From UBA6522 sp963664945 (GTDB lineage Bacteria; Pseudomonadota; Gammaproteobacteria; Steroidobacterales; Rariloculaceae): 64,000 nt of DNA. A model generated the notes under the pieces. The model was not told where the DNA came from. It saw only the letters and a list, made by a program, of their open reading frames with translations, and did no database searches. A program made the translations under genes and the position numbers. Numbering within the stretch: the stretch's first letter is position 1; each line of letters begins with the position of its first letter. Below are positions 27,675 to 36,546 of the stretch, in pieces. The stretch lies in NCBI GenBank assembly GCA_963664945.1, contig OY761822.1, forward strand, positions 186,001-250,000. Direction: 5' to 3'.

Positions 27675-27751
27675 AGCAGGCTTTTCCGCTTTGGCGGCGG
27701 GACGGCCAGCCATTATGCTGTCTCTCCACACAACACAAACGGGGAGATGTC

Positions 27752-29014
27752 ATGAGAGTCCCGGTCTCGATACTGGCGCTGCAATTGTCAGGTGGCGCCT
27801 GGGCGCAGACGATCATTCACGCCGGGCAGATGTTTGACGCCGCAGCCGGCGACATGGTTGACGCCGTCACCATCGTGGTGGAGGGCGATCGAATCGCGGA
27901 CGTGCAGATGGGCTACGCGGGCGAGCCGGACATCGATCTGACGGGCGCCTTCGTCATGCCCGGCTGGATCGACATGCACGTGCATATCGGGGGCGAATTG
28001 AGCCCCGACAGTTTCGTCGAGGAATTCACGCTGGAACCGGCGGACCTGGCGTTGCGGGCGGTGGCGTACGCGGAACGAACCCTGATGGCGGGATTCACCA
28101 CCGTACGCGATCTCGGCACCGACCACGGCGTGGCCCAGTCCATCCGCCGCGCAGTCGCGGAGGGCCGCATCGTCGGGCCTCGCATCTTCACCGCCGGCAA
28201 GAGCCTGGCCACCACCGGCGGCCACGCCGATCCGACCAACGGCGTCAACCGCGCGTTGCGAGGCGATCCGGGGCCGGCAGAGGGCGTCGTCAACGGTCTG
28301 GACGATGCCTATGAGGCCGTGCGCGCCCGCTACAAGGAAGGTTCGGACCTGATCAAGATCACCGCCACCGGCGGGGTGCTCAGTCAGGCCGCCAGCGGCC
28401 AGAACCCGCAGTTCACCGAGGCGGAAATTGCCGCCATCGTCGCCGCGGCCCGGGACTACGGCTATCGCGTGGCCGCCCACGCTCACGGTACCGAGGGCAT
28501 GCGGCGCGCCGTCGTCGCCGGCGTGGATTCCATCGAGCACGGCACCTTCATGTCCGACGAGGTGATGGAGCTGATGAGGGAGCGCGGCACCTGGTACGTG
28601 CCGACCATCAGTGCCGGCGTGTTCGTAGGCGAGCAAGCCGAAGTCGAGGGGTATTTTTCCGAGGTGGTACGCGTCAAGGCCGCCGCGATAGGCCCCCAGA
28701 TTCTCGACACCTTCGCACAGGCATACCGGACCGGCGTCCCGATCGCGTTCGGCACCGACACCGGCGTTTCGCCCCACGGTGACAACTGGCGTGAGTTTGT
28801 CTACATGGTGGAAGCGGGCATGCCGGCCCTTGAGGCGATCACGAGTGCGACCAGAAGCGCGGCGGTGCTACTGAACCAATGGGAAAACCTGGGCTCCATC
28901 GAGCCGGGCAAGTACGCCGATATCATCGCCGTGCCCGGGGACCCCCGGGAGGACGTGGAGGAGTTCGGGCGCGTGCACTTCGTGATGAAGGGCGGTGAGG
29001 TATTCAAGCAGTAA
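27752..29014 (+). CDS. Secreted metal-dependent amidohydrolase (Xaa-Pro dipeptidase/imidazolonepropionase-like)
   Basis: 420 residues from ATG 27752, with GGGGAGA 6 bases upstream. An N-terminal segment VSILALQLSGGAWAQ is a short signal peptide. Metal ligands: MHVHIGG (about 81-87), carboxylated-lysine region SDLIKITATGGVL (about 205-217), AAHAHGTEGM (about 246-255), SIEHGTFMSDE and AFGTDTGVSPHG (Asp). The C-terminal NLGSIEPGKYADIIAVPGDP is typical. Family members are dipeptidases and related hydrolases. It is co-directional with the LigJ-like gene 77 bases upstream. Confidence 0.9.
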   Translation: MRVPVSILALQLSGGAWAQTIIHAGQMFDAAAGDMVDAVTIVVEGDRIADVQMGYAGEPDIDLTGAFVMPGWIDMHVHIGGELSPDSFVEEFTLEPADLALRAVAYAERTLMAGFTTVRDLGTDHGVAQSIRRAVAEGRIVGPRIFTAGKSLATTGGHADPTNGVNRALRGDPGPAEGVVNGLDDAYEAVRARYKEGSDLIKITATGGVLSQAASGQNPQFTEAEIAAIVAAARDYGYRVAAHAHGTEGMRRAVVAGVDSIEHGTFMSDEVMELMRERGTWYVPTISAGVFVGEQAEVEGYFSEVVRVKAAAIGPQILDTFAQAYRTGVPIAFGTDTGVSPHGDNWREFVYMVEAGMPALEAITSATRSAAVLLNQWENLGSIEPGKYADIIAVPGDPREDVEEFGRVHFVMKGGEVFKQ

Positions 29015-29152
29015 TCAGGGATAGTTCGCTCAAACCCACAAATCTGCCCACGCTGGACGGAGACAGGCCGGGCACCGGTTTCGCGCGCCAAGTCGTTCCG
29101 CGCATTGCCGAATGCCGGCGTACCGCCGGGTTCAGGAGCGAACGCTTCCCGG

Positions 29153-30574
29153 TCACGCAAGATTGCGGTGCGACTGGTAGATGTATGCCTGATTCTCGTC
29201 CTTGCAGATGCCGCTCTCGACCAGTTCGCGAACGCGACGCCGCAGCCCCGGCAGGTAACGGAACTCGTAGTGCTCGTACGTCATCTCCTTTCGCTTTGCG
29301 CGTCGTTCGAACAGCGCCGCCAGCTCCTCCACGTCCCCCTTGCCGCTGAAATCGACGTAGTGGTTGCGGATCAGCCGGTCGAAGTGGCCCAGATGAATCA
29401 TGATCGCGATCTCGAAGAACGTCGTACTCCTGAACACCGCGCCATTGCAGCGCGCCCATTCCGGACGCTCGCGGGCCACATGCTCAGGCAGCCTGTCATG
29501 CGCCGCGCCAGGAAAAAAATGATGCGCCAGGTGATAGTCCTCACCGAACGAATCGTCCACGCCATCGAGGATAGTCGTCGCGGTGACGTGCCGCACGTGC
29601 TTGCCCGCTTCGTCGAACTCCAGGAATCCGTGCTGCCCGACACTGATTATCGAGAGGAATGTGGACATGGCAAGGAGAGGCTGCAGATAAACGAGGAACA
29701 GGAACAACAGCGCTGAAGCCACACTGGATCCCGTGCCGATCAACAGCGCGAGAATGCCGGACGGCACCCATATCCAGTAGATCGCCATCCCGCGGCGCAA
29801 CTGTGCCCGCGCGCGGTCAACCGCCGGATTGACGCCCGACTCCCGCCGAAACTCAACCAGACTCGAGATCCCGGTCATGTACAGGAAAAACCGCCAATGG
29901 AGCAGCATCACATCGCCGAAGCGGGTCCGGTCGATATCCCACAGATACACGGGGTCGCCCGTGCCGCTGTCGAACCTGTGGTGCGTCAGCGTGTGGGCTA
30001 TCGAGAAGTTATACGGCACGGTTCCGTAAAATACTCCCAGCCAGTTCTCGAAGAAGTTCCCGATCCGATTGCCCAGCCACGGCCGGTAAATCCTGCCGCG
30101 CGACAGGTGGCCCTCGCGGTGCGCGAATGTCCACGCGGTGGCCATGCATCGTCCGCCCGGACCCACCCAAATGAAGAAGTAGAGAACAACCAGCCACCAT
30201 GGCAACGATCCGAAAGCGATCTGCCACGCGAAAAGCACGCAGAGAATCGCGCACATGCTGATGGTCAAAAGGGCTGCCGCAGCGAAGTAGTCCACGTGCG
30301 CGCGCCGACGGTAAACAAACCTGGAAGCGAATCGCCGCAATCTGGCTGAACCGTCCACAAGCCCGTAGGCCGGACGCACAATCCGATCGATCCCACGTCT
30401 GAAAAGCTGGCCTTGAATGATCACCGGCGCGGCCCAGAGCGCCGCAAAGTTGAGCGCCAGCAATGTCCCGAGGGCTTTTCGCGCGCCAACTTGGCAGCGC
30501 ATGGGCCAACGGCGTCCGGTCTCGTCGCGCGGCCCGTGTGACCCCCGGTAAAGCTCCGCCCGTTCCGCGCTCAC
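29153..30574 (-). CDS. Membrane fatty-acid-desaturase-like di-iron enzyme
   Basis: 473 residues with several membrane segments. The three histidine boxes of membrane desaturases/hydroxylases are present: FAHREGHLSRG (about 163-173), HTLTHHR (about 207-213) and DYHLAHHFFPG (about 358-368). Substrate is unknown; operon linkage to a DHCR24-like enzyme suggests a sterol or lipid oxidation role. The start is GTG 30574, whose GTGA overlaps the stop of the upstream gene; an upstream frame to 30613 is less likely. The C-terminal 100 residues (ELAALFERRAKRKEMTYEHY) form a charged cytosolic tail not seen in simple desaturases. Confidence 0.85.
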   Translation of the reverse strand: MSAERAELYRGSHGPRDETGRRWPMRCQVGARKALGTLLALNFAALWAAPVIIQGQLFRRGIDRIVRPAYGLVDGSARLRRFASRFVYRRRAHVDYFAAAALLTISMCAILCVLFAWQIAFGSLPWWLVVLYFFIWVGPGGRCMATAWTFAHREGHLSRGRIYRPWLGNRIGNFFENWLGVFYGTVPYNFSIAHTLTHHRFDSGTGDPVYLWDIDRTRFGDVMLLHWRFFLYMTGISSLVEFRRESGVNPAVDRARAQLRRGMAIYWIWVPSGILALLIGTGSSVASALLFLFLVYLQPLLAMSTFLSIISVGQHGFLEFDEAGKHVRHVTATTILDGVDDSFGEDYHLAHHFFPGAAHDRLPEHVARERPEWARCNGAVFRSTTFFEIAIMIHLGHFDRLIRNHYVDFSGKGDVEELAALFERRAKRKEMTYEHYEFRYLPGLRRRVRELVESGICKDENQAYIYQSHRNLA

Positions 30575-32142
30575 TCTCGTCCCTCGTCTGGTAGATCGCT
30601 TACTTGAGCCCAAATCTCTGGTATCACCTTATCGTACACTTCCGGGAAGGCCTTTTCAGCCTTGTACCTGCTGCGCATTTCCCGGTAGAGTCGATGCTCG
30701 AACATGCGCTCGAATTCGGCGCGGGTCATGGAAATATCGGCGTAGAGCATCTGATAGCCACCGCGCTCGCGGACGAACTCCTCCAGGCGCAGCGCGGCCG
30801 GAACATGATCGTAGCCGCCGGATTTGGCGCTCGGCGGGATACCGAAAATGCCTATGTCAACGAACATCTGGCTGGCGGCGCCGTTCGCCGGGTTCCGCAA
30901 CAAGCCCTCTTTGTCGCCGTGATCGAACACACGCACCGGGCCGACCCAGAGTGGGTAGATGGCAAACAGCTCCTCGCTGAGCCGGACCGACTCCGCGAGA
31001 TCCCCGATCGGCACCATGATGTCCTGCACGACGCGGTTTTCGAAGGCCAGGCGGCGCATCCGCCGGGTCGTCGTCAGCTTCAACAGAGAGACTTTCGGCG
31101 CCCCCATCCAGGCCCACAGATGCCTGTACCACGGAGAGTTGGCAAAGGGGATGAGGTCCCTGAGCTGGAAGTACACCGACGGCGTGTGGCGGTGGAAATA
31201 ATGGCGCGCGGGGATGTACTCGGTGCGGCCTCCGGTCTTCAGACACTCGGCGGCATGGCCGTAGAACCACGGCTTGTGGTAATCGTTGATTCGATTGACG
31301 CGGGCTCCGCGCGGAGGCGCGGCGTAGTCGCCGGTCAGCATGACGGCTGAATCCTCCGAGAAGATGAGCCCTTCAATGAAGCGTGGGGCGCCAGAGGAGG
31401 CCGTCAGTTCATCGAGACGCGCGCAGAAGGCATCGAGCGAGTGGAACGGCTGGTAGTCGAGCCTGACGTGTGACTCGATCGGGACGATGCGCAGCTCGAC
31501 GCTCACGAGGAAGCCCAGGGTGCCATGGGAACATGGCAGGGCGCGAAAAAGATCGGCATTGCGGTCGCGCGTCGCGCGGACGAGTTCGCCATCGGCGGTC
31601 ACGATCTCGAAAGCTTCGACGGTCTCGAACAGGCAGCCCTCGCGATGGCTGCTGGTCGCGATGCCGATACCCATGCACAACCCGCCAAGGGTGAGGTCTT
31701 CCATCTCGGCCTGCACGGCGAGCGCGAACCCTTTGGGGACGAGAAAGGAAGTGATGTCGCCTATGGTGACCATCGGCTCGGCGCGCACGATTCGACGCTC
31801 TTCGTCAACCCGGAGAACGTCGCTGAGGTCGATGGGCACCTGGTGCATGTCCTTCTTGAACTCGGCGGTACGCACCGACATCGTCTTCCACGGCTTGCGC
31901 GCGGTGCACATGAGTTTGCCGCTGGCGTGGCCGGCCCGCACATGAGTCTGGATCGCCTTGACAGCATCGTCGTGCTCGGCATTTGCGTTCCTCAACATCC
32001 GGCGTATCCGTTTTCTGAGGTTCTCGACATTGCGGTAGGCGAAGCTGGCGGGGACCGCAAACCCGGCGATGAAGAGCCCGCGATTACCGGACATGAAATC
32101 ACCGAGGAATTTCTTCAGCGGCATCGGCGGAGCTTCAGGCAA
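30571..32142 (-). CDS. DHCR24-like FAD-dependent delta24-sterol reductase
   Basis: 523 residues, close to the 516 of human DHCR24 (24-dehydrocholesterol reductase), which reduces the side-chain C24-C25 double bond using FAD. A membrane anchor FIAGFAVPASFAYRNVENL is near residue 25. The FAD-binding PCMH domain has DLTLGGLCMGIGIATSSHRE (about 155-174) and PCSHGTLGFLVSVELRI. The C-terminal part has YRHLWAWMGAPKVSLLKLTT and WVGPVRVFDHGDKEG, both DHCR24/DIMINUTO-like. A TTG at 32142 gives the full frame; ATG 32124 (MPLKKFLGDF) is an alternative. It is coupled (GTGA) to the desaturase-like gene. Distantly related flavin oxidases cannot be excluded. Confidence 0.85.
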   Translation of the reverse strand: MPEAPPMPLKKFLGDFMSGNRGLFIAGFAVPASFAYRNVENLRKRIRRMLRNANAEHDDAVKAIQTHVRAGHASGKLMCTARKPWKTMSVRTAEFKKDMHQVPIDLSDVLRVDEERRIVRAEPMVTIGDITSFLVPKGFALAVQAEMEDLTLGGLCMGIGIATSSHREGCLFETVEAFEIVTADGELVRATRDRNADLFRALPCSHGTLGFLVSVELRIVPIESHVRLDYQPFHSLDAFCARLDELTASSGAPRFIEGLIFSEDSAVMLTGDYAAPPRGARVNRINDYHKPWFYGHAAECLKTGGRTEYIPARHYFHRHTPSVYFQLRDLIPFANSPWYRHLWAWMGAPKVSLLKLTTTRRMRRLAFENRVVQDIMVPIGDLAESVRLSEELFAIYPLWVGPVRVFDHGDKEGLLRNPANGAASQMFVDIGIFGIPPSAKSGGYDHVPAALRLEEFVRERGGYQMLYADISMTRAEFERMFEHRLYREMRSRYKAEKAFPEVYDKVIPEIWAQVSDLPDEGRE

Positions 32143-32183
32143 TGAGGAATTTCTTCAGCAGCATCGGCGGAGCTTCAGGCAAT
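32104..32183. repeat. 40-bp tandem duplication at the DHCR24-like start
   Basis: GAGGAATTTCTTCAGCGGCA and the next 20 bases (32104-32143) are repeated at 32144-32183 with one mismatch (32120 versus 32160). The unit covers the start codons of the minus-strand gene, so the upstream copy creates a decoy reading frame (MLLKKFLIA then stop) that ends over the true start. Confidence 0.9.
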
Positions 32184-32237
32184 AGTGCGGCAGGAACGCG
32201 ATTCGGCGCGCCCGATACCCGGAAGGAATGGATATCT

Positions 32238-34378
32238 GTCCGAGTAGGCGGGGGCATTACTGCGCCCCGCCCCTCGCAGACCCGAGCGAGCGGGTTTCCC
32301 GCACTCGGTTCCTCACTTGACAGATTCGCTGCAAGGACCTGGCCATCGACGCACGATCCGTACTGAAGGCAAGGGGTATCGCTTGAGCAGTGTATTCATC
32401 CGGTCCCAGTTCAAACGCCGAAGGCGGTTGCGGCGAGTAAGCCATTTCCGCCAGATGCGTATGACCTGATAGCGGAACCACTCCAGTCGTTTGCCGTTCC
32501 CCCCCAGACCGTAGTATGCGCAGTGTCCCCGGATCATCAGGGCAAGGTGGTCGCGTTGCGCCTCGACCGGCAGGTGCCGGTGCCTCTTGCACCAGTCGTG
32601 CACCGATTTCAGCGCGCGGGCGAACCGTCCCTTGGCCGTGATCTGGCGAACCACGTCCTTGCCTCGTCTCGACCGACCCCAGACGTGGGTGAAGCCAAGA
32701 AAGTCGAACGTGGTGGCCGTCGCCATCCAGTGCCGCCCGTAGGGGCGCTTGCGGCGAAAGTCCACGTAGCGCGTCTTGGTCTCATGGAGCTTGAGCCCGT
32801 AGCGACCGAGACGTTTCCCCAGCACGTCAAGCACACGCTTGCCGCTGAGGCGGTGTTCGAAGGTCAGCACAAAGTCATCGGCGAACCTCACCAGCCGACA
32901 CTCCCCGTGAATGCGCGGCTTCACCACCTTCTCGAACCACACATCCAGCACATGGTGCAGGAAAATGTTCGATAACTCGGGGGAAATTACACCGCCCTGA
33001 GGAGTCCCGGCGACCGGCCTGTGCACGGTGCCCTCTTCGAGCACCCCCGCGTTCAGCCACTTGTCGATCATGCGCCTGACGACGCCGTCCTTGATCCGCA
33101 GGTCGAGGAATGAGCGCAGGTGAGAGAACGGGATCGTATCGAAGTATTTCGAGACATCCGCGTCAATCACCCACCGCTGCCGGTGCTCAATGATGCCCTT
33201 GCGCAAGTCGTCAAGGGCATCGTGGGCTGAGCGTCCGCGCCGGAACCCGTACGAGCACGGCAGAAAGTCCGTCTCGTAGATCGGCTCCAGCAACATCAGC
33301 ACGGCCCGCTGCGCCACCTTGTCTTCAAAGGTCGGAATGCCCAAGGGACGTTTCGTGCCGTCCGCCTTCGGGATATAGTGCCGCCGCACCGGCGGTGCGA
33401 CATAGCGGCCCGACTTGATCCGGTTCAGGAGGTCTTCAAGATTGGCCTCCAAATCCTTCTCATAGTCCGCGCCCGTCACCCCGTCGATGCCTGGTGCACC
33501 GTCCTTTCGCGTCCGCCGATACGCTTCCAGCATCCATTCCCTGTCGATCAGGTGATGCAGCGACGTGAACACCCGCTCCGGGTGCTTCCTCGCCTGTTCG
33601 GCTATCCACTGCTGTTTCGTGTACGTGTTTGTGGAACTCAGAGTTTCCTCCAGCGTTTCCCATCAGTGGGTCTGTACAAATGACGCCCCGCTTCCCTCCA
33701 GCGGGTCCCGATGGACACGGTTCCCCGCCTTCACAGGTACTATCAAGGCGCTAAGACTTCCTGCTCCGCATGGCCTTCGGCTTATTGATTCGCCAGCCGA
33801 CTCCGCAGCGTGCCTGCCATGTTCGTGTCCGCCCAAAGCGCTCCCGCCGCCGTGCAGGCTCGGCGACGAACCGGGGTCTACATTGTTCACGCTGGCCTCC
33901 CCGTCCCAGCGGTCTCGCCCACGGGCAAGAGCAGGATCTCCCAGGTTCCCTGACGATCCATCCCGTGACTTTGCGCCGGCCCACGACCCCGGACGACCCT
34001 TCGCGCCTCGCCAGTAGCGGCGCTTCCAGTGCTGCCCCCGGCCAGTTAACACCGAAGGCGTCATCGATTCCGATTTCGAGGCTTCCTCCACCGCTTCATC
34101 ACCTGCTGTCTACGCTTCACGACGGGCGTTGCCGCGCGCCATGCAAGACTCGCTTCCGGCTGGCGGGCTGCGCCTTTGCCGGGCGGGAGTCAAACCCGCT
34201 GGATCGCTACGAGAGGTTTCAGTTTCAATTCATAGCATTCTCCTCTCCAGGGCTTTCCCTGGCGCAATAACCGTTCCGAAATTGGGGGATGGCGACGCAG
34301 TGCCAGCAGAAATTTCGCTTCATGCCTTGCCCTGTGGGCGCCAGGTTCCAGTTCATCCCCCGGCGCCGGAACGCTTAC
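32238..34378 (-). mobile_element. Group II intron with reverse transcriptase, 2.1 kb
   Basis: On the minus strand the ORF 32313-33572 is followed by a recognisable domain V, a 33-base hairpin with GGGAAACCC at its tip (32266-32298 region), and a domain VI hairpin ending CTACTCGGAC with a bulged A. The 3' end is placed at 32238. The 5' end is placed at 34378 (GTAAGCGTTCC), because the 8-mer GGATATCT (plus strand) lies at 32230-32237 and at 34379-34386, exactly outside both ends. The 5' boundary departs from the usual GUGYG, so it is the less certain end. It sits between the divergent sterol-methyltransferase and DHCR24-like genes. Confidence 0.75.
32313..33572 (-). CDS. ltrA: Group II intron reverse transcriptase/maturase
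   Basis: 419 residues from GTG 33572 (read as MFTSLHHLIDREWMLEAYRR). RT domains 1-7 include GAPGIDGVTGADYEKDLE, RPLGIPTFEDKVAQRAVLML, the palm Asp in RWVIDADVSKYFDTIPF and the catalytic pair RFADDFVLTF (Phe replacing the usual Tyr of YADD). The C-terminal maturase domain includes CAYYGLGGNGKRLEWFRYQV. No HNH endonuclease domain follows. Upstream in frame there is typical N-terminal RT sequence (YTKQQWIAEQARKHPERV) but no start after a stop codon, so translation probably begins at the GTG, or the N-terminus has decayed. Confidence 0.95.
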   Translation of the reverse strand: MFTSLHHLIDREWMLEAYRRTRKDGAPGIDGVTGADYEKDLEANLEDLLNRIKSGRYVAPPVRRHYIPKADGTKRPLGIPTFEDKVAQRAVLMLLEPIYETDFLPCSYGFRRGRSAHDALDDLRKGIIEHRQRWVIDADVSKYFDTIPFSHLRSFLDLRIKDGVVRRMIDKWLNAGVLEEGTVHRPVAGTPQGGVISPELSNIFLHHVLDVWFEKVVKPRIHGECRLVRFADDFVLTFEHRLSGKRVLDVLGKRLGRYGLKLHETKTRYVDFRRKRPYGRHWMATATTFDFLGFTHVWGRSRRGKDVVRQITAKGRFARALKSVHDWCKRHRHLPVEAQRDHLALMIRGHCAYYGLGGNGKRLEWFRYQVIRIWRKWLTRRNRLRRLNWDRMNTLLKRYPLPSVRIVRRWPGPCSESVK

Positions 34379-34777
34379 GGATATCTTAAGCGTGCCACGG
34401 CGGCGCGACACGCCGCCCCGCTGTCGCGAAAGGAACATTGCGCGGACGTAAATCAATGAGTTACGTATGTTCCATACAAGGCGCGGCTCTCGCAAGTGTT
34501 CCCCTCTGACACCAGCAATTCTCATTGTGCCCATCCGCCCTCTCCCCGGGGTGGGTCTGGCGGTGGTTTTGGCCCGGATTGCGCCGGATAAGGGCGTGTC
34601 GGATGCCCGGTCGCGACGTTTGGCGCCAAAATGAGAACTGCTGCTCTGACACTGTCCCATCCATTTCCCCGCTGACACTTTGCCATCTCCCGGCGCGCGC
34701 ATTCCAGCAACCGGGCCCCGCGGGCGACGATAAGGATACAATCCGCCCCGTTGACTAGCACATCCGGAGGTGCTGCG

Positions 34778-35803
34778 GTGGACGCGAAAGTGGTCAAGCG
34801 GTCCCGTTCCCTTGGGAATCTGGATCAGGACGTAGTGAAGTCGGTGGTCGATGACTACACGGGGCTCCACGATGCCGATATTGAGCGCAAGAGAGCAAAT
34901 TATCAGGACCTGGTCAATAACTACTACGACCTCGCGACCGACTTTTACGAGTGGGGATGGGGAAAGAACTTCCACTTTGCCCCGCGGCGACGGGGCGAGA
35001 GCTTCAAGGCGTCGCAGCTGCGCCACCAGCGTTTCCTGGCCGACAGGCTTTCCCTGAAGCCGGGAATGGAAATTCTCGACGCCGGTTGCGGGGTGGGCGG
35101 CCCCATGAGCCATCTGGCCCGGTATTGCGGCGCCAGTTTTGTCGGGATTAACAACAATGCCTACCAGGTTGAGCGGGCAAGAAACCACATCCGTGAGGTC
35201 GAGGCGCTGTGCCGTGTCGTTCATGGCGACTACATGCTGATCCCGGAGGAGGACGACCGCTTCGATGGCGCCATCAGCATCGAAGCGATGCCGCACGCGC
35301 CGGACAAGCTCGCGGCGTACCGGGAGATCTGGCGGGTTTTGCGCCCGGGGGCCTGTTTCGCGACCTATGAGTGGTGTCTGACCGACGTTTTCGATCCTTC
35401 CAGCCCGCAACACATGCAGATCAAGCAAGGGATAATGACCGGGTCGGGTCTGCCGGATATCGCAACCACGACGGAGGTTTGCGATGCGACGCGCGCCGCC
35501 GGTTTCGATCTGCTGGAAGCGCGCGACCTTGCTCCCGAGTCGGATCCGGAAACGCCCTGGTACCGGCCGTTGCAGGGCCGCGACTTCAGTCTTGCAAGTC
35601 TTCCGCGCATGCCTTTCGGCCGTGCGCTGACCAATCTCACCCTGCGGATTGCCGAAAAGTTGCGGCTCGCTCCGAAGGGCGCGCGGGCGGTCAGCACATT
35701 CCTGAACTGGGGCGCGGACACGCTTGTCGAAGGCGGCAGGACCGGCGTCTTCACGCCGATGTTCTTTTCCCTGGCCCGCAAACCGCGGCACTCGGGAGAC
35801 TGA
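34778..35803 (+). CDS. Sterol 24-C-methyltransferase (Erg6/SMT-like)
   Basis: 341 residues from GTG 34778, chosen because GGAGG lies 7 bases upstream; the frame begins at TTG 34751. SMT adds a methyl group from SAM to C-24 of the sterol side chain. Sterol-binding region I NYYDLATDFYEWGWG (about 48-62) matches the yeast Erg6 YYNLVTDFYEYGWG. SAM motif I is LDAGCGVGG (about 100-108). Region II is SIEAMPHAPD (about 167-176), followed by FATYEWCLTDVFDPS and a C-terminal SMT domain ending FTPMFFSLARKP. Bacterial SMTs are known but rare. It is divergent from the DHCR24-like operon. Confidence 0.92.
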   Translation: MDAKVVKRSRSLGNLDQDVVKSVVDDYTGLHDADIERKRANYQDLVNNYYDLATDFYEWGWGKNFHFAPRRRGESFKASQLRHQRFLADRLSLKPGMEILDAGCGVGGPMSHLARYCGASFVGINNNAYQVERARNHIREVEALCRVVHGDYMLIPEEDDRFDGAISIEAMPHAPDKLAAYREIWRVLRPGACFATYEWCLTDVFDPSSPQHMQIKQGIMTGSGLPDIATTTEVCDATRAAGFDLLEARDLAPESDPETPWYRPLQGRDFSLASLPRMPFGRALTNLTLRIAEKLRLAPKGARAVSTFLNWGADTLVEGGRTGVFTPMFFSLARKPRHSGD

Positions 35804-35824
35804 CGCCACGCGGCTTGCGAGTGT

Positions 35825-36379
35825 ATGGCGCCACCTGGGAGCTTGCGCCGCAGGAATTCACGGCTGCAAATCCGCTTTCGCGAATTCCTGCGGCGCAAGC
35901 TCTGGAGACCATTCGACCTTTCGAGCGGGATAGGTATTCTGAATGCACTGAGGCGCCGGAAACAGTTCGGTTTGTTCGATGTTTCTCAGGATTCGGTGCC
36001 GGCAGAGGGAGCGGGTGCCGGCGCGGCAGCGCTCGCCACTGGGCTGACCGAAGTGGGGTGGATCCTGCGCGAAGTTAGGACGGGGACGAAAGGCAAGCCC
36101 AAGCTCACATTTCGATGGGACGAATTCGTTTCTAACGGCGGCCTTTTCCTATGGGAAGCCTTTGTCAGCGGTAAAGCAAAAACAAAAAACCATGCCGATG
36201 ATGCAGAGCGCGCGGTTCGAGCGTTCGATCTATCACTTCCCGATCCCCCAAGAGCCAATAGGATCAATGAGCCCACGGTGATGTCTCTGGTGGGAGCAGC
36301 CGCGCTCTGGACCGGATGGACATCCGATCCGTCCATTCTTAAGGAACCCTGCCTCGTTATCTCACCAGACGCAAACTAA
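35825..36379 (+). CDS. Hypothetical protein, probably a 5'-truncated gene
   Basis: The frame 35825-36379 passes through the inverted-repeat element, so its first ~35 residues are not genuine. The rest looks coding: GLTEVGWILREVRTGTKG, FVSNGGLFLWEAFVSGKAK, HADDAERAVRAFDLSLPDPP and SLVGAAALWTGWTSDPSILK. I do not recognise the family with confidence. No good start codon follows the repeat, so it is likely a C-terminal fragment of a larger protein cut by a rearrangement at the border of the defence island. Confidence 0.4.
   Translation: MAPPGSLRRRNSRLQIRFREFLRRKLWRPFDLSSGIGILNALRRRKQFGLFDVSQDSVPAEGAGAGAAALATGLTEVGWILREVRTGTKGKPKLTFRWDEFVSNGGLFLWEAFVSGKAKTKNHADDAERAVRAFDLSLPDPPRANRINEPTVMSLVGAAALWTGWTSDPSILKEPCLVISPDAN
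35839..35902. repeat. Dispersed inverted-repeat element, copy B
   Basis: Perfect 21-bp inverted repeat, 35839-35859 and 35882-35902, with a 22-base loop identical to that of copy A (9247-9268) except one base. It lies 35 bases after the sterol methyltransferase stop, as copy A follows another gene. The arms include GCTTGCGCCGCAGGAATTC. Confidence 0.85.
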
Positions 36380-36546
36380 GGGGTTGCCCACGAACCGGTC
36401 TTGTTCACGACCCGTCGCTGCCCACCTTAGTCCGAAGCCTCCGAACGCAAGGCGACTCCGTCGGCAGGAAATACTGCGCTGACATCCCGGCACGCTAATA
36501 TAGCCCGCCTCCCCGGCGAAGCCCCCTTGAACGCTAAAGGACAAAC

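Noticed and set aside
33770..34270. Plus-strand frame of 166 codons
   Set aside because: Lies over the structured RNA part of the group II intron; a shadow frame.
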